A DNA stretch of 20,213 bases from DATLYT01 sp035574455 (GTDB taxonomy: Bacteria > Bacteroidota > Ignavibacteria > UBA10030). Shown one piece after another: positions 14,895 to 20,213 of the stretch (position 1 is the first letter of the stretch; every line of letters begins with the position of its first letter). Location: positions 1-20,213 of the forward strand of contig DATLYT010000107.1 of assembly GCA_035574455.1 (NCBI GenBank), in the 5' to 3' direction. The notes under the pieces were generated by a model that did not search any database, had not been told where the DNA came from, and saw only the letters and a program-made list of their open reading frames with translations. Position numbers and translations under genes: made by a program.

Positions 14895-16523
14895 ATGAGC
14901 AAGGTAGGCTTCTTTGTGTTGCTCGCGTTCGTACCGACCTTAGCCCTGTGCCAATCGGTCGCTGTGCGGGGCACTGTGTACTCGGAGTGGGATGGGATAC
15001 GAACGCCCGTCAGGTATGCCCGAGTAGTATTTGTTGATCAGAGTGACACGTCAAAGAAATTCTCTACTTTCACCGATACTCTTGGGAATTACAGGTTGGA
15101 CGTTCTCACCTCAGTAACGGGAGAGGAAGTCCGCGTGCCGGTGAGAATAGAGTTACTCCAGAACTATCCGAATCCCTTTCTCGGAACGACGGCAATTTCC
15201 TATCGGCTCAACAAAGAGTCTGAGGTTTCGCTGCGCATCTATAATATCATCGGGCAGGAAATACGCTCGTGGACTCTGGGCATACAGGGAGCCGGCACAT
15301 ATGGATTCGTTTGGGACGGCAGGGATGAGTTTGGTAGTAAAGTAAGCCCGGGCATCTATTTTTATCAGGTGCGAGCCGGAGGTGAGATGCATGTAAAGAA
15401 AATGGTCTTCGGTTTGGGCGGAAGTGGAGTGGGAGCAGATGAAAGCAGGGTCTCATTCTCAGGTAGAAAAAATTCTCAGGAGTCCAACCTTGCCTTGAAG
15501 AGCATTGCACGTACATCTGTTGGGGGCAACACATTTTCCATACAGATCAGCAACACCGAGTGTACGAGGCCGAGGATTGTTGAGCAAACGTTTGCAAGCG
15601 TCAGAATAACGACGGACACGACATTCGATTTTCCTGTCGCGCCGACCGCTGTACAACCGTTTCCGCCACTGTATCCCCCAACGCATGGCACTCCGGTCTG
15701 GCATCCGAGCGGACGGATTGCATTCAACTGGACGAAAATCTTAAGAATTAACCGCTGCACAGGAGGCGTACGGCAGGAGGACATTGATCGTGACTCAAGC
15801 GGATTCTGGATGATCAACCCCGATGGCAGCGGGCTTCAGAAGCTCCTTCCTTATCATCTGGATGATCCTGCTTGGAGCAAAGACGGACAATGGATTGCAT
15901 ATGGGTCGGTGCAATTGTATAAGATGCGCTTCACCGGGAGCGGCTTCGATACAAGCAGAATAATACAGCTGACATTTGAAGGACGCAATTTCTTCCCCGC
16001 GTGGAGTCCAGACGGGCTTTGGATCGCATACAGCAATTCGGTGGGGGAGCCAATTGGAGTTTGGATGTCTCCAACCGATGGCTCAGGGTTGAGATTTTAT
16101 TTTACGTTCGGTGCACAGCCAGATTGGTTTTTGGACGGGCAGAGGTTGCTCTACGGGAACAGAGGTTTATGGATAGAGAGGTTAGATCATTCATCGCGTA
16201 TTCAGATTTATGTCGATACCATAAATACATTAGGTGCTTCTAGGGTTTCAAGCGATGGGACCAAGATTGCTTTTATCTCCCAAGCTCCGGGTAATGTTTC
16301 CCAGCTATGGGTCATGAACGCAGACGGCTCGAATTCTCGACAACTCACAACAGAAGGAGCGGTAAACTTTTCCTGGTCGCCCGACGGGACGCAAATTGTG
16401 TATGTGCAGCACGATTACCGGAAAGCCGACATCCATAACGGCACACTCTGGATTATGAACGCTGATGGCAGCAATAAACGTCAGCTGACATTCAATCACG
16501 GACTAACGTTTTATCCTTTTTGA
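14895..16523 (+). CDS. Exported beta-propeller (TolB/PD40-like) protein with internal sorting-like domain
   Basis: ATG 14895 is chosen because it opens a signal peptide (MSKVGFFVLLAFVPTLALCQS); a GTG at 14850 would start inside the inverted repeat and add 15 uncharacteristic residues. Numbered from that ATG (542 residues): about 22-75 is a carboxypeptidase-regulatory-like beta domain (VRGTVYSEWDG... DTLGNYRLDV); 84-173 resembles a T9SS type A/FlgD-like sorting domain (ELLQNYPNPFLGTTAISY, then YNIIGQEI, GIYFYQVRAGG); about 262-542 is a propeller of PD40/WD40-like blades with repeated WSPDG/WSKDG and MNADGSN(R/K)QLT motifs. The terminal sorting domain expected of a T9SS client is missing, and the protein ends in the propeller. 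Probably surface or periplasmic; function unknown. The ribosome site is weak. Codon use is more AT-rich than in the metabolic genes. Confidence 0.82.
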   Translation: MSKVGFFVLLAFVPTLALCQSVAVRGTVYSEWDGIRTPVRYARVVFVDQSDTSKKFSTFTDTLGNYRLDVLTSVTGEEVRVPVRIELLQNYPNPFLGTTAISYRLNKESEVSLRIYNIIGQEIRSWTLGIQGAGTYGFVWDGRDEFGSKVSPGIYFYQVRAGGEMHVKKMVFGLGGSGVGADESRVSFSGRKNSQESNLALKSIARTSVGGNTFSIQISNTECTRPRIVEQTFASVRITTDTTFDFPVAPTAVQPFPPLYPPTHGTPVWHPSGRIAFNWTKILRINRCTGGVRQEDIDRDSSGFWMINPDGSGLQKLLPYHLDDPAWSKDGQWIAYGSVQLYKMRFTGSGFDTSRIIQLTFEGRNFFPAWSPDGLWIAYSNSVGEPIGVWMSPTDGSGLRFYFTFGAQPDWFLDGQRLLYGNRGLWIERLDHSSRIQIYVDTINTLGASRVSSDGTKIAFISQAPGNVSQLWVMNADGSNSRQLTTEGAVNFSWSPDGTQIVYVQHDYRKADIHNGTLWIMNADGSNKRQLTFNHGLTFYPF

Positions 16524-16725
16524 GGAGGTGGTTTCTATGATTGTCCAATCATAAAAGCCCCCGAGGGAAACCCCGTAAAAAAGAACTCTCTGGCACGAGA
16601 AGAACTTTCCACGGGATCGTTGTCCCTGCGAGGGCTTGTTGTTTCCATTCGGACGTGTGTCTTCGATAGAAGCTACGTCATAATTCAATGAATCTCAACC
16701 ACCTTTGAGTTCAGGAGGAACAACC
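16524..16725. other. Structured spacer between the two exported protein genes
   Basis: About 200 bases with no credible gene. GAGGAGGTGG (16522-16531) overlaps the upstream stop and is followed by a five-codon frame, ATG 16537 to TAA 16554 (MIVQS), whose start is inside an 8-bp-armed palindrome TATGATTG-TC-CAATCATA (16536-16553). Then comes a nested stem series at 16555-16637. AGGTGGTT (16526-16533) can also pair with AACCACCT (16697-16704), just before the protease ribosome site. Confidence 0.5.
16555..16637 (+). other. Candidate structured RNA element
   Basis: Nested pairs on one axis: AAGCCC (16555-16560) with GGGCTT (16632-16637), CG with CG, GGG (16565-16567) with CCC (16624-16626), CCCGT (16572-16576) with ACGGG (16611-16615), and TCTC (16587-16590) with GAGA (16597-16600). 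The result is an 83-nt rod with internal loops. It is not a standard terminator because the tail is GTTGTTT. It could be an mRNA leader element of the protease gene or a 3' end stabiliser. Not matched to a known riboswitch. Confidence 0.4.
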
Positions 16726-19122
16726 ATGAAAACGCTATATCGAATATTCTTGAGTTTTGTTGTTCTTAGCTCTTTAAATCTGGAACTGTACGCGCAACGG
16801 AATTACTTCAATGAGGTCCTTGTATACTTTTCGAACGGAGTGCAAAGGGTCAGACAAACAACACAGGCTGTTATCATATCCTCAGAAATCCGAGCTGTAT
16901 TTCAAAAGCACAATGTTACCGATCAGCAGGTGGTAGCAGCGTTCCCTGGCTTTGTTGAAGCCGACACCGTAATAGTAACACCGGATGGTCGCAAAATCGG
17001 TCGACTGAATTACGCGAAAATATTCTTGATCCGCACCTCTAGCGTACAAATAAGGGATGCGTTGCTGCGAGAACTCAAGAAACTGCCAAGCGTTATCTTT
17101 GCCGAGCCAAATGGGGTGGCGAAACCTTTTGTGATACCCAATGATCCTCATTTCGGAAGACAATGGAATATGCACAATACTGGTCAGTATAGAGGAACTG
17201 CTGGCGCCGACATTAAGGGGCCGGCAGCATGGGATATCTACGTTGGGAACCTCTCGCGAAAGATTGGGATCATTGATTGGGGCGTGGATGCCTCTCATCC
17301 TGATTTAAGCGGGAGGGTCAGCGGGGACACATGGTCGGATAATCACGGTACTCTTGTTGCAGGAATTGCCGCAGCGAATACCAATAATTCAACCGGTGTT
17401 GCTGGTGTTGACTGGCGTGCCCAAATCATATCAAGGAGCATCGCCAATCAGCCGATTGAAGGAATAGCTGATAAAGTGGTATCTGGCGTTAATGCTGGTG
17501 CTGATGTGTTAAATAGCAGCTGGGGTATCACTGGTTCGAATGGACTGCCCCTCTATTCAACAGTACTCCGGGATGCATATGCGTACGCGTATAAACTCAA
17601 CCGGGTTACAACAGCAGCCATGGGGAATGATGGAGTAGCACTCGTAAACTACCCCGCTGGCTTTGGTCAAGGAATCATTGCTGTCGGTGCCACTAGAAAC
17701 AATGACACTCGAGCTTCTTACTCCACTACGGGAAACCATATTGACGTTTCTGCACCAGGCGGCGAGTATCTCACTCAAACGGAACAAATGATCTACTCGA
17801 CCATCCCCGGCGGTGGATATGACTACGCGCAGGGCACGTCGATGGCAACTCCTCATGTGACCGGTATTGCATCGCTACTTAAAGGTTACAACACCACCCT
17901 TGCCAACGACGACATCGAGAACATTATCAATCTTTCTGTGGATGACATCAATGATCCAAATGATCCGTCGACCGGTCCAGGTTGGGATAGTGGCACAGGT
18001 TACGGTCGCGTCAATGCGCAGAAGGCGTTGCAAAGGCTCAATCCACAGTTATACTCGTTAACGCAGTCCTATGTTCTCGGCGGAACAGACCAGGGCGCTG
18101 GCACCCTCTATCGAATGACGATTTACGGTGCTCAAGCCCTTGGATTGCAAGACGGAGCATACTGGGTGAAGCGCCATGAAGTACGTAAAACAGTATCCTA
18201 CAACTACACTCCTAACGCCGTTGTATGGGGACGCGGCGCGTTTACCAACGGCTGGAATAAAGAAGATCAGTTTGGGAACAACTACTCAATGGGCTTCTGC
18301 GAACCAGTTCCCGGAACTGTCACCAGTACGGGTGCAACACTCCGAACGTACATTTATGAAGTATTCACAAACAGCGACGGCTCAGGATTTTTAGGCTGGT
18401 ACCCGACTCCCGCGAGCAATGTGAGGTTTGAATACACTGTTCACGGAATCGTACCATTAGCGGCTCCGACAAACCTTGTTATCACCAATGCAGGCCAGGC
18501 AGGACAGTCTCCTAACTTGAGCTGGAATGCTGTTAGCGGAGCAACCTCCTACAAAATCTACCGAGGGACTATGGAAGGCTCACCAGGCACGGCCAATTGT
18601 GAAATGGTCCCTACATATTCTATTGTCGGCTCAACCACTTCCACGAACTACATCGATGGAGCTGTCATCATGGACCCTAACTCCAACGTTCTGATTTGTT
18701 ATTATGTCGCTGCTGTAAACCAAGTGACCGAATCCCCCGGCTCGAATAAAGTTGGTGTTCATGGAACTGCGCCGTTGAGAATAGTTGACATCAGTCGCTT
18801 TCTTGGTCAGAGCTTACAGATCGTACCGGAACAGTTCAGCCTTTCCCAAAATCATCCTAACCCCTTCAATCCGGAAACGCAAATCACCTTTGCTTTGCCT
18901 GAGCCGTCGACCGTGCAACTTCTGGTGCTCGATGTTCTTGGCCGTGAAGTCGCAATCTTGGAAAATCGCTGGCTCCCTGCGGGTGATCGAACCGCGCGGT
19001 GGAATGGCCGCAACACCAAAGGTGAAACAGTCGGCAGCGGCCTTTACTTCTACCGCATCAGTGCCATTGGCGAGAGCGGTAAAACATTTACGCAGACGAT
19101 GAAGATGCTGATGACCAAATGA
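16726..19122 (+). CDS. Secreted subtilisin-family (S8) serine protease with T9SS sorting domain
   Basis: Extracellular or cell-surface endopeptidase. ATG 16726 is preceded by AGGAGG seven bases away and starts a signal peptide (MKTLYRIFLSFVVLSSLNLELYAQ). From that ATG (798 residues): about 25-140 is a propeptide of fervidolysin style ending near FAEPNGVAKPF; about 150-445 is the S8 domain with D184 (IIDWGVD), H207 (DNHGTLVAGIA), oxyanion N301 (AMGNDG) and S372 (GTSMATPHVTG), so the triad is complete. The D-H spacing of 23 residues is short. About 445-575 is an unassigned beta region, 578-680 a fibronectin III-like domain (APTNLVITNAGQ... SWNAVSGATSYKIYRG), and 700-798 a type A T9SS sorting domain (FSLSQNHPNPFNPETQITF... 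GLYFYRI). Export is therefore Sec then T9SS. The gene follows another exported protein in a more AT-rich block. Confidence 0.93.
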   Translation: MKTLYRIFLSFVVLSSLNLELYAQRNYFNEVLVYFSNGVQRVRQTTQAVIISSEIRAVFQKHNVTDQQVVAAFPGFVEADTVIVTPDGRKIGRLNYAKIFLIRTSSVQIRDALLRELKKLPSVIFAEPNGVAKPFVIPNDPHFGRQWNMHNTGQYRGTAGADIKGPAAWDIYVGNLSRKIGIIDWGVDASHPDLSGRVSGDTWSDNHGTLVAGIAAANTNNSTGVAGVDWRAQIISRSIANQPIEGIADKVVSGVNAGADVLNSSWGITGSNGLPLYSTVLRDAYAYAYKLNRVTTAAMGNDGVALVNYPAGFGQGIIAVGATRNNDTRASYSTTGNHIDVSAPGGEYLTQTEQMIYSTIPGGGYDYAQGTSMATPHVTGIASLLKGYNTTLANDDIENIINLSVDDINDPNDPSTGPGWDSGTGYGRVNAQKALQRLNPQLYSLTQSYVLGGTDQGAGTLYRMTIYGAQALGLQDGAYWVKRHEVRKTVSYNYTPNAVVWGRGAFTNGWNKEDQFGNNYSMGFCEPVPGTVTSTGATLRTYIYEVFTNSDGSGFLGWYPTPASNVRFEYTVHGIVPLAAPTNLVITNAGQAGQSPNLSWNAVSGATSYKIYRGTMEGSPGTANCEMVPTYSIVGSTTSTNYIDGAVIMDPNSNVLICYYVAAVNQVTESPGSNKVGVHGTAPLRIVDISRFLGQSLQIVPEQFSLSQNHPNPFNPETQITFALPEPSTVQLLVLDVLGREVAILENRWLPAGDRTARWNGRNTKGETVGSGLYFYRISAIGESGKTFTQTMKMLMTK

Positions 19123-19195
19123 CGATGGGTGGTCGCAACTGCTCCTGCAGAACAAAACCGAGGCGAAGCAGGGAGCTTTGTTATAGGACAAAAAG

Positions 19196-19230
19196 AAACG
19201 CCGAGCGAGGGTGACCTCAACTCGGCGTTT
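19196..19230. terminator. Bidirectional terminator between convergent genes
   Basis: AAACGCCGAG (19196-19205) and CTCGGCGTTT (19221-19230) form a perfect 10-bp stem, continued by GAGG (19207-19210) and CCTC (19215-19218) closing a GTGA tetraloop of the stable GNRA class. On the plus strand the tail is TTTGCTGTTTCTTG; on the minus strand it is TTTCTTTTTG. It ends both the protease gene and the minus-strand gene at 19255. Confidence 0.85.
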
Positions 19231-19254
19231 GCTGTTTCTTGTCATACAGCTCTG

Positions 19255-19968
19255 TTACAATCGTTGCTCCCAGTAGACGAGGTTGGTCTTTCGATTAAAG
19301 AGCTGAATAGAGTTAGCGTACATCGTCATCACGGCCTGGTTTCTGAAATTCTCCTGCAGGGTATTCAACGTGACTCGGACCCGGAAGAAGAGGTCGCCTT
19401 CATCGGCTTTCACGCTTTTTGCGAGGTCGCGCGGCACTTCAAACCGAAGCGGAGGGTTCATCTTCAGATACATACTCGTGCTACGATACCCTTTGGAGAT
19501 GGAATCCGCCAGCGCGACGAGGGGGTTCTCCTCCAGCGTGACGTCTAACCAGGGGATGTCGTACGGAATCTCCACGACCGTGTTCGACGTCAAGGTATAG
19601 GTTTGGGTATCGGCATCGTAGGAAACAAGTTGCGCTTTGAAGAGGATGCCGAATTCCCGTTGGTCGTACTTTTTCTCCTTATAGAATCTCGTCGCTTTCT
19701 CGATGTACGCTTTACGCATCTCGGCAACCCGACGCTCAAATTCCTGCGTTGTCTCGAATTCCGTCTTCTGCTTCGAAGCATTCAATAGCGCTTCCGTCTC
19801 GTCTTTCAGGAACGTCCATGCTTCTTTGATGATATTGGTGAACTCCATCGGTTGCAAATTATCTTCCGGTCGTTCCTCCCTCAGCGAAGTTTGCTGGGCG
19901 AAGAGCGGAAGCGTGATGGCAATCAGGATGCCCAATGCAGAATATCTGTTCATCAGCGATGTGCTCAT
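19255..19968 (-). CDS. Exported protein of unknown function
   Basis: I do not recognise a family. The start at 19968 (minus) is chosen because GAAGGA lies about 10 bases ahead and a signal peptide follows (MSTSLMNRYSALGILIAITLPLFAQQ); a second ATG five codons on (19953) is possible. The 237-residue product has a mature N-terminal helical part (IIKEAWTFLKDETEALLNASKQKTEFETTQEFERRVAEMRKAYIEKATRFYKEKK region, about residues 45-100) and a C-terminal beta-rich part (LFKAQLVSYDADTQTYTLTSNTVVEIPYD onward). No Cys after the signal and no sorting domain, so a periplasmic location is likely. It starts 10 bases after the protoporphyrinogen oxidase stop and is probably co-transcribed with it. Confidence 0.75.
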   Translation of the reverse strand: MSTSLMNRYSALGILIAITLPLFAQQTSLREERPEDNLQPMEFTNIIKEAWTFLKDETEALLNASKQKTEFETTQEFERRVAEMRKAYIEKATRFYKEKKYDQREFGILFKAQLVSYDADTQTYTLTSNTVVEIPYDIPWLDVTLEENPLVALADSISKGYRSTSMYLKMNPPLRFEVPRDLAKSVKADEGDLFFRVRVTLNTLQENFRNQAVMTMYANSIQLFNRKTNLVYWEQRL

Positions 19969-19978
19969 AGCTGGTCCT

Positions 19979-20213
19979 TCAGGTTGTGAATGACGTTGCA
20001 CGCTGCGACGGCGTTGTGTGCTGCTGAACGCGTCCGAGGAGGCGCTCCGCAGTCTCGTGGGCGCTCTTGATGCAATCCCCGACCGAGATTCCTCCGCGAT
20101 AATTACTGCACAATACCAGTCCTTCGTAGCTTTCTTCAAACTGGTCTAATCGCACGAGCGTCCGTCCGTAGCCGATTTCGTACTGGGGAATTGCTCGCTG
20201 CCACGTTGTGGCC
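19979..20213 (-). CDS. hemY: Protoporphyrinogen oxidase, C-terminal part (runs off the window)
   Basis: Only the last 77 or so codons are inside the window; the gene continues beyond 20213. The minus-strand translation gives WQRAIPQYEIGYGRT, then YEGLVLCSNYRGGISVGDCIKSAHETAERLLG and a 15-residue polar tail before the TGA (19981-19979). These are the conserved 3' blocks of oxygen-dependent HemY/HemG-type FAD protoporphyrinogen oxidases: the xxPQYxxGY strand and the NYxGGxxVxDCI stretch closing the FAD site. The enzyme oxidises protoporphyrinogen IX to protoporphyrin IX in haem synthesis, in keeping with the cytochrome maturation gene at the other end. Other FAD amine-oxidase relatives cannot be fully excluded from this fragment. 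Confidence 0.85.
   Translation of the reverse strand, partial: ATTWQRAIPQYEIGYGRTLVRLDQFEESYEGLVLCSNYRGGISVGDCIKSAHETAERLLGRVQQHTTPSQRATSFTT

Noticed and set aside
16591..16605. TGGCACG, a perfect sigma-54 -24 half, ahead of the protease gene
   Set aside because: The -12 half reads GAAC instead of TTGC, and the sequence is better explained as the loop region of the nested RNA stems.
16503..16688. A 61-codon minus-strand frame in the spacer between the exported proteins
   Set aside because: It overlaps the palindrome and nested stems, has no ribosome site and no recognisable sequence pattern.

Overview
The window looks like a chromosomal segment from a free-living member of the FCB group (Bacteroidota/Ignavibacteriota-like). 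This rests on a type IX secretion (T9SS/Por) C-terminal sorting domain with the NHPNPFNP signature in a secreted protease, a second protein with the same fold, a four-subunit 2-oxoacid:ferredoxin oxidoreductase, a malic enzyme fused to a phosphotransacetylase-like domain, and an alanine dehydrogenase of the 'KVxPP' type I associate with Bacteroidota. Phylum placement is inference; there is no rRNA or ribosomal protein marker.

Layout. (1) 12-5855: a tight plus-strand run of ccmF (cytochrome c haem lyase), alanine dehydrogenase, an acetyl-CoA hydrolase/CoA-transferase and a radical SAM protein with a C-terminal winged helix. (2) 6073-9926: a small DksA/TraR-type zinc-finger protein, malic enzyme-PTA fusion, YbaK-type aminoacyl-tRNA deacylase, and a small secreted helical protein. 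(3) 9927-10725: about 800 bases with no gene, packed with short palindromes and ending in a sigma-54 promoter. (4) 10726-13702: a translationally coupled operon for 2-oxoacid:ferredoxin oxidoreductase (delta-alpha-beta-gamma) plus a small Cys-bearing helical protein, closed by a strong terminator. (5) 13903-14471: a second sigma-54 promoter and a universal stress protein. (6) 14472-14894: a promoter/terminator pair with no ORF (candidate small RNA) and a 14-bp-armed inverted repeat. (7) 14895-19122: two exported proteins, a beta-propeller protein with an internal sorting-like domain and a subtilisin-family protease with a terminal T9SS domain, separated by a strongly structured 200-base spacer; this block is visibly more AT-rich than the rest. 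(8) 19196-20213, minus strand: a shared bidirectional terminator, a secreted protein of unknown function, and the 3' end of a protoporphyrinogen oxidase gene.

How the genes fit together. Alanine dehydrogenase, malic enzyme, the CoA-transferase and the ferredoxin-linked oxidoreductase all act around pyruvate, acetyl-CoA and 2-oxoacids, so much of the window is central-carbon and redox metabolism; CcmF and the haem-synthesis enzyme point to cytochrome-based respiration. The most notable regulatory observation is that the oxidoreductase operon and the downstream universal stress gene each carry a well-spaced -24/-12 (RpoN) element and few other promoter signals, suggesting co-control by enhancer-binding proteins. 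I did not find a phage, CRISPR array, transposase, tRNA or rRNA.
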